Source: Lachnospiraceae bacterium (GTDB lineage: Bacteria; Bacillota_A; Clostridia; Lachnospirales; Lachnospiraceae). Taken from it: 7,733 nt of DNA. A program made the position numbers and the translations under genes. Position 1 is the first letter of the stretch. Every line of letters starts with the position of its first letter. Location of the stretch: the NCBI GenBank assembly GCA_017620055.1, contig JAFZRD010000185.1:1-7733 (forward strand), written 5' to 3'. The notes below the pieces were generated by a model. The model was not told where the DNA came from, made no database searches, and saw nothing but the letters and a program-made list of their open reading frames with translations. Below are positions 1 through 4,969 of the stretch, piece by piece.

Positions 1-267
1 AATGCTCTTTGAATACTCGGCGATGAGATTCTCCTTGTAATAATCCACGAGGGTGTTGTTCGGATCGGAATCGTCATCCTTGGGAACCATCGCCTTCTCC
101 ATGTTCTTGAAGACCTGTTCATAGAAATATGCTTCGAACTGCTTGCAGGCTTCGAGAAGCTCGTCGTCGCTCTTGCGGCTGTTATTGCCGTTAAGCGTTC
201 TCTCGAGATTGCTCGCCTTACTCGCGGTCGCGGTCAGATAATCATTGTATAAGCTGCCTATATCCAT
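1..267 (-). CDS. flgJ: FlgJ-type flagellar rod-binding protein, N-terminal part (3' end outside window)
   Basis: The minus strand reads open from an ATG at 267 to the window edge, giving 89 residues starting MDIGSLYNDY. The segment ELLEACKQFEAYFYEQVFKN (about residues 44–63), followed by MEKAMVPKDDDSD, matches the pattern of the FlgJ N-terminal rod-binding domain (PF10135 type), which helps cap and assemble the rod in the envelope. It is too short to show whether a muramidase domain follows; Clostridia often have only the rod-binding part. The start is set by an AGAGG site at 276–280, eight bases upstream. A nearer out-of-frame ATG at 269–271 leads to a stop after a few codons. Only five bases separate this gene from the flgG stop, so the two are surely co-transcribed and probably translationally coupled. 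Identification rests on the motif and on position after flgG. Confidence 0.82.
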   Translation of the reverse strand, partial: MDIGSLYNDYLTATASKASNLERTLNGNNSRKSDDELLEACKQFEAYFYEQVFKNMEKAMVPKDDDSDPNNTLVDYYKENLIAEYSKSI

Positions 268-272
268 TCATA

Positions 273-1091
273 TTACCTCTTAAGATCGTTAGCTACCTGA
301 AGCATTGAATCCGAAGTCGTGATGACCTTTGAATTGAGCTCATATGCACGCTGTGCGATGATCAGGTTGACCATCTCGTCGGCTACCTGCACGTTTGACG
401 ATTCCAGGTATCCCTGTCTGACGATCGACTTGGTGAGAGCTCCGTTCGTTGCCTCGTTAAGGGCCGGTCCGGATGCCTCCGTGGGCTGATACATCGTGCC
501 GCCTACCTTGAACAGTCCGCTCGCGTTCTGGAACTGGAACAGACCTATCTGCATTCCCGGGATCGGCTGAAGATTGTTGTTCGCATCGGGATATGTGAGC
601 TGTCCGTTTGCATCTACCGAAACCTTGCTCGAAATGTAATCCGCCGGTATGACGATCGGCTGGTTGTTAGTGTTGAGCACCGGATATCCATCCGAATTCG
701 TCAGGTACATCTGATTACCGGGTCCTATGGCGAAGTGAAAATCACCGTTTCTCGTGTATACCGTCTTGCCGTTGTCATTGAGGGCGAAGAAACCTTCACC
801 GCTTATCGCGAAGCTCGTCATGCTTTCCGAAGCCTGGAACGCACCCTGCGTGAACTCGGAAGTGATCGATGCGTTTCTGACACCGAGTCCGACCTGAGCA
901 CCTACGGGCTTCTGAATGCCGTTGGCTGATGTTGTTCTTGTCTGGATCTCCTGGTACAGAAGTGATTTGAATTCGTTCTGCTCTGTCTTGTATCCGACAG
1001 TATTGACGTTTGCCAGGTTGTTGGCGATAGTATCTACGTTAGTCTGCTGGGCCATCATTCCCGATGCGCCGCTCCAAAGTGCTCTTACCAT
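273..1091 (-). CDS. flgG: Flagellar distal rod protein FlgG (FlhP-like)
   Basis: This 272-residue protein is close to the usual FlgG length of about 260. It is a structural subunit of the distal rod, exported by the flagellar type III apparatus and assembled between proximal rod and hook. The N-terminal MVRALWSGASGMMAQQ and ANNLANVNTVGYK (residues 23–35) are the hallmark of the rod/hook family. The C-terminal helix with NVQVADEMVNLIIAQRAYEL (about 233–252) is the partner coiled-coil segment. A central D1-like beta domain includes FAISGEGFFAL. The ATG at 1091 is preceded by AAGGAGG with a five-base gap, a strong site. It lies 43 bases downstream of flgF and five bases before flgJ. In Bacillus the equivalent gene next to mbl is called flhP. 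No truncation or missing motif is seen. Confidence 0.95.
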   Translation of the reverse strand: MVRALWSGASGMMAQQTNVDTIANNLANVNTVGYKTEQNEFKSLLYQEIQTRTTSANGIQKPVGAQVGLGVRNASITSEFTQGAFQASESMTSFAISGEGFFALNDNGKTVYTRNGDFHFAIGPGNQMYLTNSDGYPVLNTNNQPIVIPADYISSKVSVDANGQLTYPDANNNLQPIPGMQIGLFQFQNASGLFKVGGTMYQPTEASGPALNEATNGALTKSIVRQGYLESSNVQVADEMVNLIIAQRAYELNSKVITTSDSMLQVANDLKR

Positions 1092-1134
1092 ATCTGCCTC
1101 CTTATTAACTGTGAACTGTTACCGGTTGACCTTA

Positions 1135-1908
1135 TCAGACTTTGCCAAGCTGATTGACTGCTATATCAAGTGTCTCGTTATGAGCCTGTATCATCTTCTG
1201 ATTCGTCTCATATGCACGCTGGTAGTTGATCAGATTGACCATCTCCTTGGCCGCCTGCACGTTTGACGCTTCAAGCATTCCGTTATATACCGTCGCTGTG
1301 GATTCTATAGGAGTCGCTCCCTCGACTACATCGAAGTAGTTCTCTCCGTACTTCTCCAGGTAGTTGTAATCTTCGAAATCCTGGACCTGGATCTGTGCGA
1401 CCGCATTGCCGTTCTGATAAATGGTTCCGTCGAGTCCGACCGAGGACTCAACAAGCGGATCGAGAATGATGTGACTGCCGTTTATGTCGAGTACGAAGTC
1501 ACCGTTCCTGTTCACCAGTTCTCCCTTTGTGTTGACAATGAAATCACCGGCTCTTGTATACTTCGTCGATACCTCTCCGGCCTTGCTCGTGAACTCTATC
1601 GCGAAGAAGCCTTTTCCTGCGAGACACATGTCGTACTGGTTCCCGGTCGTCACAAACGATCCCTCCGAAAAATCCCTGTATGTCTCACCTATCTTGACGC
1701 CGAGGTTCATGGCGCCGAGCTTCCTTGCCGCAAAAGGCTCGGATGTATCTTTGATCTTATACGCAAGAACATCGTAGAACGCTTCGGATGTCGACCCTTC
1801 GGCCTTGAATCCGGTGGTGGACGAGTTGGCCAGATTGTTGGCCAGCACATCAACCCTGCGCTGTTCGTTGATCATTCCCGTTGCTGACGTGTACAGTCCC
1901 TTTACCAT
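1135..1908 (-). CDS. flgF: Flagellar proximal rod protein FlgF (FlhO-like)
   Basis: This 257-residue protein has the same architecture as the next gene. The N-terminal MVKGLYTSATGMINEQ and VLANNLANSSTTGFK (residues 21–35) and the C-terminal NVQAAKEMVNLINYQRAYET are the paired rod/hook family signatures. The middle carries GKGFFAIEF and YTRAGDFIVNTKGELVNRNG, the conserved core of the FlgF/FlgG/FlgE group. It is a rod subunit exported through the flagellar type III pathway. Its place before flgG and after an mreB-family gene matches flhO of Bacillus. FlgF and FlgG are paralogues; the order and the shorter length favour FlgF for this one. AGGGGAG lies seven bases before the ATG. The gap to mbl is 24 bases, consistent with one operon. 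Confidence 0.92.
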   Translation of the reverse strand: MVKGLYTSATGMINEQRRVDVLANNLANSSTTGFKAEGSTSEAFYDVLAYKIKDTSEPFAARKLGAMNLGVKIGETYRDFSEGSFVTTGNQYDMCLAGKGFFAIEFTSKAGEVSTKYTRAGDFIVNTKGELVNRNGDFVLDINGSHIILDPLVESSVGLDGTIYQNGNAVAQIQVQDFEDYNYLEKYGENYFDVVEGATPIESTATVYNGMLEASNVQAAKEMVNLINYQRAYETNQKMIQAHNETLDIAVNQLGKV

Positions 1909-1932
1909 AAATACACTCCCCTATATCCGGTA

Positions 1933-2931
1933 TCAGTCCACGTTGTCCGTATAGCCTGCAAGGAACTCGACGTATTTACCTGTTCCTATCGCAACCGCCG
2001 TCATCGGATCTTCCGCCGTCATCGTGTTGATACCCGTCTTGTATGCGATCAGATCCTCCAGACCCCTAAGAAGGCTTCCGCCGCCCGTAAGGACGATTCC
2101 TCTTGCAGCTATGTCTGCCGCAAGTTCCGGCGGTGTCTTCTCAAGTACCGAATGGATCGCTTCGACTACCTGACCTGTCGTATCTCTTAAAGCTTCCTCG
2201 GTCTCCTCGGATGAAACCTTAACGGTTCTCGGAAGACCTGTTACGAGGTTACGTCCCGTAACCTCAAGGTACTCTATCTCCGGGCGTTTGAACGCCGTAC
2301 CTATCTTGATCTTGATATCTTCAGCGGTATTGTCACCGATCAGGAGGTTGTGCTTCTTCCTCATGTATCTGACTATCGCTTCGTCAAAATCATCTCCCGC
2401 GACTTTGATCGAAGTCGAAACAACGGCTCCTCCGAGCGATATGACCGCTATATCCGTTGTTCCTCCGCCTATATCGACTATCATGTTTCCGCACGGTCTG
2501 CCGATATCAATACCGGCTCCGATCGCTGCGGCTATCGGTTCTTCTATGATCTCGACATATCTGGCGCCTGCCTGGTATGTCGCATCCTCAACAGCCTTTT
2601 TCTCAACTTCGGTGACTCCCGACGGAACACATACGCTTATTCTCGGCTTCCTGAAGTTCTTCCTGCCGACCGCCTTCTGTATGAAGTACTTGAGCATCTT
2701 CTCGGTTGTGGTGTAATCCGATATGACACCCTGTCTGAGAGGTCTTATCGCCACTATGTTACCCGGGGTACGGCCAAGCATCATCCTGGCCTCTTCACCG
2801 ATCGCCCTGATAGTATTCGTATCCGTATCAAGAGCGATGACCGAGGGTTCTTTGAGCACTACTCCGCGGCCCCTTACGTATACGAGCACGCTTGCCGTTC
2901 CTAGGTCTATACCTATATCTGAATAAAGCAT
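1933..2931 (-). CDS. mbl: MreB-family rod-shape actin homologue (Mbl)
   Basis: This is a full-length 332-residue bacterial actin. It forms membrane-associated filaments that guide lateral wall synthesis. Visible nucleotide-binding elements are phosphate-1 DIGIDLGTASVLVYV (5–19), the IIEEPIAAAIGAG segment with the likely catalytic Glu (128–140), phosphate-2 DIGGGTTDIAVISLGG (153–168), and the adenosine loop LTGGGSLLRGLEDL (281–294). RTPGNIVAIRPL and SVLEKTPPELAADI are near-identical to family consensus. Length and adjacency to flhO/flhP homologues favour Mbl over MreB, which normally sits with mreC/mreD. The ATG at 2931 follows AAAGGGG by about six bases. It is first in its operon, under the promoter at 2994–3022. 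In Bacillus the same neighbourhood places mbl ahead of flhO and flhP, so the assignment is strong, although MreB and Mbl can be confused in Clostridia. Confidence 0.93.
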   Translation of the reverse strand: MLYSDIGIDLGTASVLVYVRGRGVVLKEPSVIALDTDTNTIRAIGEEARMMLGRTPGNIVAIRPLRQGVISDYTTTEKMLKYFIQKAVGRKNFRKPRISVCVPSGVTEVEKKAVEDATYQAGARYVEIIEEPIAAAIGAGIDIGRPCGNMIVDIGGGTTDIAVISLGGAVVSTSIKVAGDDFDEAIVRYMRKKHNLLIGDNTAEDIKIKIGTAFKRPEIEYLEVTGRNLVTGLPRTVKVSSEETEEALRDTTGQVVEAIHSVLEKTPPELAADIAARGIVLTGGGSLLRGLEDLIAYKTGINTMTAEDPMTAVAIGTGKYVEFLAGYTDNVD

Positions 2932-2973
2932 TTCATTCCCCTTTCAACGCTTATTGTTTCAAGTTCACATAAT

Positions 2974-2983
2974 ACATGCATGT
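2974..2983. promoter_or_regulatory. 10-bp perfect palindrome just downstream of the mbl -10 box
   Basis: ACATGCATGT is a perfect 10-base palindrome about ten bases downstream of the -10 box, so it falls near the predicted transcription start. It could be an operator half-site pair or chance; nothing else in the window repeats it. Confidence 0.25.
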
Positions 2984-2993
2984 TATCCGATAT

Positions 2994-3022
2994 AGTATAA
3001 CTCAAATCGCCCTGATTTTCAA
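2994..3022 (-). promoter_or_regulatory. Sigma-A-type promoter of the mbl–flgF–flgG–flgJ operon
   Basis: On the minus strand TTGAAA (3017–3022) and TATACT (2994–2999) are separated by exactly 17 bases, one and two mismatches from TTGACA and TATAAT or better. The likely start is near 2987, giving a leader of about 55 bases before the mbl ATG. It lies downstream of the RAYT terminator, so the operon has its own promoter independent of the inserted element. No flagellar sigma-D type site was seen. Confidence 0.75.
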
Positions 3023-3045
3023 TTGTAAAAGTTCTGTTTTCATGT

Positions 3046-3095
3046 ATAAAAAAGCAGCATAAAACAGGATCGGTTCCATCCGTTTTACGCTGCTT
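3046..3095 (-). terminator. Intrinsic terminator downstream of the RAYT gene
   Basis: The arms 3052–3065 and 3082–3095 (AAGCAGCATAAAAC against GTTTTACGCTGCTT) pair over 14 positions with one mismatch. An inner GGAT/ATCC stem closes a seven-base loop. Read on the minus strand, the one mismatch becomes a G–U wobble and the stem ends in six T residues (3048–3053). This fits termination of transcription leaving the RAYT gene and isolates the mbl promoter just downstream. Confidence 0.78.
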
Positions 3096-3140
3096 CCCTG
3101 CATGTCTGATATATATATCGGCAGATTGCAAATAAACTTT

Positions 3141-3170
3141 AGTGAAAAAGAGGGACGGTTGTTTCTCACT
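3141..3170 (+). repeat. REP-like repeat copy 1 (core GGGACGGTT at 3152–3160)
   Basis: The core GGGACGGTT is flanked by arms AGTGAAAAA (3141–3149) and TTTCTCACT (3162–3170), which pair with one mismatch. The element overlaps the stop codon of the RAYT gene. It is the more divergent member of a tandem pair with copy 2, with cores 31 bases apart in the same orientation. Confidence 0.72.
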
Positions 3171-3957
3171 TTTTGAGAATAAGGGACGGTTCTGATTTCT
3201 CATTTTTGATCCTGTAAACTGTACTTAGAGATGATCCTGTAAATGCGGATATCTGCCCGATTGTCATCCCGTAGTCAAGCATTTTGCTGATGTGATTTTT
3301 CCGTAAGGTTCTGTCCAATCTTCCAAACTGTGATGCAGAAGTACAGTTCGCGATCTCACGCATCATCTCAAACGCACGATCATCAGGCAATGTCATGTCT
3401 TTTTCATCTACATCCATCACCGAATCCGTGCTTTGCTGTTGAATATACTCCATCAGTGTATCGAAAGAACCTGCCAACTCAAACGCAAAGTCCCGATCAA
3501 TAAGAGAGTCCGTCGTGCTTAATCTGTAATCATCGTAACAGTTCCATCTGTAATACCCCGGTTCGCTTTCCAAGCCTGCCTTTAAAGGATTCCGAATTAT
3601 ATAACGAAGTACCGTCAAAAAGTATTGATCAGTTTCAACATTCTCACTCCTGAAGCGGTCCTGAAACAAATGTCCCACCCTGCCGTGTTTTCGATTAAAC
3701 CAGGTGGCATACCGGGTTCCGATTTTCATGAAGATTCTGGCAAGCGACTCCGTCGCCGATCTGATCAGAAGATGAACATGATTGGGCATGAGACAATAAG
3801 CAAACAGTTCAAAACCAAGTGAATCCTTGCACTCTCTCAGTACCTTTAAGAAAAACTCATGATCAAAATCATCAACAAAAATATCCTGCTTGTTATTACC
3901 GCGGATCATCACGTGATATATGCCGGTACTACTGGCACTTCTGGCAGTTCTAGGCAA
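3166..3957 (-). CDS. REP-associated tyrosine transposase (RAYT, Y1/HUH transposase)
   Basis: This 263-residue protein belongs to the Y1 transposase (IS200-like, PF01797) branch linked to REP repeats. It cuts and joins single-stranded DNA at repeat hairpins through a phosphotyrosine intermediate. It shows GIYHVMIRGNNKQDIF (12–27), the HUH motif H60-V61-H62 in CLMPNHVHLL, GHLFQDRFRSE (95–105), and the probable catalytic Y119 in VLRYIIRNPLKAGL. A C-terminal helix-turn-helix-like segment (about 213–250, TIGQISAFTGSSLSTVYRIK) is typical of RAYTs with an added DNA-binding region. The start is a TTG at 3957–3955, chosen because AGGAGG (3966–3971) sits eight bases upstream and the family N-terminus MPRxAR begins there. 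The last 12 codons lie in the flanking repeat. All key residues are present, so it looks intact. No clear promoter was found upstream. Confidence 0.93.
   Translation of the reverse strand: MPRTARSASSTGIYHVMIRGNNKQDIFVDDFDHEFFLKVLRECKDSLGFELFAYCLMPNHVHLLIRSATESLARIFMKIGTRYATWFNRKHGRVGHLFQDRFRSENVETDQYFLTVLRYIIRNPLKAGLESEPGYYRWNCYDDYRLSTTDSLIDRDFAFELAGSFDTLMEYIQQQSTDSVMDVDEKDMTLPDDRAFEMMREIANCTSASQFGRLDRTLRKNHISKMLDYGMTIGQISAFTGSSLSTVYRIKNEKSEPSLILKK
3174..3207 (+). repeat. REP-like repeat copy 2 (core GGGACGGTT at 3183–3191), inside the RAYT coding sequence
   Basis: Arms TGAGAA (3174–3179) and TTCTCA (3197–3202) flank the core. Positions 3183–3207 match 4257–4281 (copy 3) at 24 of 25 bases. 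The element lies wholly within the RAYT reading frame, where its complement encodes the C-terminal NEKSEPSLILKK. Confidence 0.82.
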
Positions 3958-3965
3958 ATCGGTTT

Positions 3966-3971
3966 CCTCCT
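3966..3971 (-). promoter_or_regulatory. Ribosome binding site that fixes the RAYT TTG start
   Basis: AGGAGG on the minus strand sits eight bases before the TTG at 3957. No in-frame ATG is better placed before residue 17 (HVMIRG), which would remove conserved family sequence. Confidence 0.8.
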
Positions 3972-4243
3972 GATTAATTTGTGCTCATCTCATAACTCGT
4001 TGTGGAAGATCATGGAACAGATAATTCGAAACAAATTATGAATCCTAAGAAATGCACAATGTGGTAAAACCACATGAAATGAAACTATATGATATGAAAT
4101 CATATTATGACATATTAAACTTGCTGACAATATCGGAAAAACGAACGAAAATCACTCGTTGTCATGTTTCGTAATTTTGTTGATTATAAACAAGAATTCG
4201 AGCAAACCAATCGGTTTTTCGAAGTGATTTTTTACAGAAGTTG
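3972..4243. other. AT-rich non-coding stretch upstream of the RAYT gene, with several small hairpins
   Basis: No credible gene is seen here. Perfect short hairpins occur at 4059–4075 (ATGTGGT, loop AAA, ACCACAT) and 4087–4105 (ATATGAT, loop of five, ATCATAT). A composite one spans 4197–4223 (TTCG outer and AAACC/GGTTT inner stem). Base composition is clearly more AT-rich than the flanking housekeeping genes. It may hold the RAYT promoter and sites the transposase recognises, but no promoter with good spacing could be picked out. Confidence 0.5.
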
Positions 4244-4281
4244 AAAATGAGACCAGGGGACGGTTCCGATTTCTCATTTTT
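4244..4281 (+). repeat. REP-like repeat copy 3 (core GGGACGGTT at 4257–4265)
   Basis: Arms AAAATGAGA (4244–4252) and TCTCATTTT (4272–4280) form a perfect nine-base inverted repeat around the core. It has the same orientation as copies 1 and 2, so the RAYT gene is bracketed by direct copies. It is the best-formed single copy in the window. Confidence 0.82.
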
Positions 4282-4405
4282 TAAATCACGATTTGCTAGA
4301 ATATGAGCCTTTTTTCCTCAAAATGGTTCACTCACTTCCTCTGTTTCATTTATTAAGAATCCAAAACTGTCAACATATTGCAATGTTCTTTATCATTCCA
4401 TTTTC

Positions 4406-4434
4406 TGAGAATTCAGAACCGTCCCTTTTTCTCA
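4406..4434 (-). repeat. REP-like repeat copy 4, inverted (core complement AACCGTCCC at 4417–4425)
   Basis: Arms TGAGAA (4406–4411) and TTCTCA (4429–4434) flank the core, which reads GGGACGGTTCTGA on the minus strand. It faces copy 3 across about 125 bases of non-coding AT-rich sequence in which no gene is seen. Confidence 0.8.
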
Positions 4435-4440
4435 AAACGC

Positions 4441-4457
4441 GGGGAGTTACACTCCCC
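4441..4457 (+). repeat. Perfect GC-rich hairpin
   Basis: GGGGAGT (4441–4447) and ACTCCCC (4451–4457) pair perfectly around a three-base loop TAC. There is no T-run after it on the plus strand, so it is not a classical terminator for that strand. It follows repeat copy 4 directly and may belong to the same mobile or structured region. Confidence 0.6.
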
Positions 4458-4470
4458 ACACCCCTGGTCT

Positions 4471-4515
4471 ACCGCCCTTCGCGGCAATCCCAAGAAGAAG
4501 GATTGTCGCTGCGGT
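4471..4515 (+). ncRNA. Candidate structured RNA or leader hairpin
   Basis: GCGGCAATCC (4481–4490) pairs with GGATTGTCGC (4500–4509) over ten positions with a single G–U wobble on the plus strand. An outer stem ACCGC (4471–4475) with GCGGT (4511–4515) encloses it with an asymmetric internal loop. The wobble favours the plus-strand RNA, which would be the leader of the small peptide gene. It could equally be a remnant of a small repeat element; no known riboswitch class is recognised. Confidence 0.4.
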
Positions 4516-4583
4516 TGGTTGAAAAAAGCTCAATGACGCTTCTGTGACGGTTCGGGTGCTAACATGAACCCAGAATAAAAAAG

Positions 4584-4601
4584 GAGCTGCAATAGCAGTT
4601 C
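4584..4601 (+). promoter_or_regulatory. Small hairpin directly before the ribosome binding site
   Basis: GAGCTGC (4584–4590), loop AATA and GCAGTTC (4595–4601) form a seven-pair stem with one G–U pair. It ends at the base before the GAGGAGGG Shine-Dalgarno (4602–4609) of the peptide gene. It may stabilise the mRNA 5' end or modulate translation. Confidence 0.4.
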
Positions 4602-4609
4602 GAGGAGGG
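4602..4609 (+). promoter_or_regulatory. Ribosome binding site deciding the start of the small peptide gene
   Basis: GAGGAGGG abuts an ATG at 4610, leaving no spacer, but lies six bases before a second in-frame ATG at 4616. The second ATG is therefore preferred, giving an N-terminus MKKEMKELTN. Confidence 0.75.
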
Positions 4610-4615
4610 ATGATC

Positions 4616-4882
4616 ATGAAGAAGGAAATGAAAGAACTCACAAACATGGAACTTAACAGCATCAGCAGCGGAATGGTAGTATTTGCACAGGGACTGCCCG
4701 AGTACAATCCTTCATGTCCGTGGGAAGTAGTTGATAACAATACGGGGGCACTTCTCGGAATGTTCCCGGCAGAATGCGAAGCTTGTCAGTACGGCGATTC
4801 GTTCGGACCCGATTCCTACAACGCACAGGAAGTTGACACGGGTACGGTACTTCGCCTTCGTGCCAATCCGCAGTGCGGTTGA
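4616..4882 (+). CDS. Small peptide with bacteriocin-type leader (putative secreted or modified peptide precursor)
   Basis: The product is 88 residues. Residues 6–19, KELTNMELNSISSG, match the shape of double-glycine leaders (LTxxELxxISGG) that are cut by peptidase-containing ABC exporters in class II bacteriocins and some ribosomally made peptides. Here the site is Ser-Gly rather than Gly-Gly. The remaining 69 residues carry cysteines at 34, 54, 57 and 87, including a CxxC, with PSCPW, a Gly/Asp-rich middle, and no membrane segment. The core is longer and more acidic than most bacteriocins. The start is set by GAGGAGGG six bases upstream. It is the only plus-strand gene in the window, with no transporter, protease or modifying enzyme beside it. 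Function is inferred only from the leader; it could instead be a small protein of unknown role. Confidence 0.72.
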   Translation: MKKEMKELTNMELNSISSGMVVFAQGLPEYNPSCPWEVVDNNTGALLGMFPAECEACQYGDSFGPDSYNAQEVDTGTVLRLRANPQCG

Positions 4883-4909
4883 TGAAGATCGATCGCTTAA
4901 AATACATCA

Positions 4910-4960
4910 AAAAAGGGATGGTTCCTGATCCTAAATGGAATTTCGGAACCGTCCCTTTTT
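4910..4960. repeat. REPIN-like inverted pair of REP repeats
   Basis: The arm AAAAAGGGATGGTTCC (4910–4925) pairs with GGAACCGTCCCTTTTT (4945–4960) over 16 positions, with one G–U on the plus strand, around a 19-base loop. Each arm is one copy of the GGGACGGTTC core, the left with a C-to-T change (GGGATGGTT). Two inverted copies joined by a short spacer are the typical arrangement of REPINs, thought to be the form moved by RAYTs. Confidence 0.78.
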
Positions 4961-4965
4961 CTCAT
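4910..4965. terminator. Probable bidirectional terminator formed by the REPIN
   Basis: On the plus strand the 16-pair stem ends in TTTTT then CTC, 28 bases after the peptide gene stop. On the minus strand the stem ends in six T residues (complement of 4909–4914), shortly after the stop of the gene at 4970. The hairpin lies between two converging genes, where a shared terminator is expected. The stem is long and starts with A/T pairs, so efficiency is uncertain. Confidence 0.55.
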
Positions 4966-4969
4966 TTTC

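Noticed and set aside
3067..3081. GGATCGGTTCCATCC within the RAYT terminator as a decayed repeat copy
   Set aside because: Resemblance to the core is partial and is explained by the inner stem of the terminator hairpin.
2913..3203. Minus-strand open frame of 96 codons overlapping the start of mbl
   Set aside because: It runs through repeat copies 1 and 2, the RAYT terminator, the mbl promoter and the mbl start; its sequence is explained by those elements and it has no good ribosome binding site.
3141..3207. CRISPR array suggested by evenly spaced repeats
   Set aside because: There are only two imperfect units with hairpin arms and almost no spacer, no further units, and no cas genes.
4293..4547. 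Plus-strand open frame of 84 codons between the repeats
   Set aside because: It crosses repeat copy 4 and the hairpins; its only recognisable stretch, SENSEPSLFLK, is the translated repeat. No ribosome binding site or family match was seen.
4546..4553. GACGGTTC as a possible further degenerate repeat copy
   Set aside because: Only eight bases match the core and the TGAGA/TCTCA arms are missing; a chance match is plausible.
4447..4740. Minus-strand open frame of 97 codons opposite the peptide gene
   Set aside because: It overlaps the leader hairpins and the better supported plus-strand gene, with no plausible start signal.
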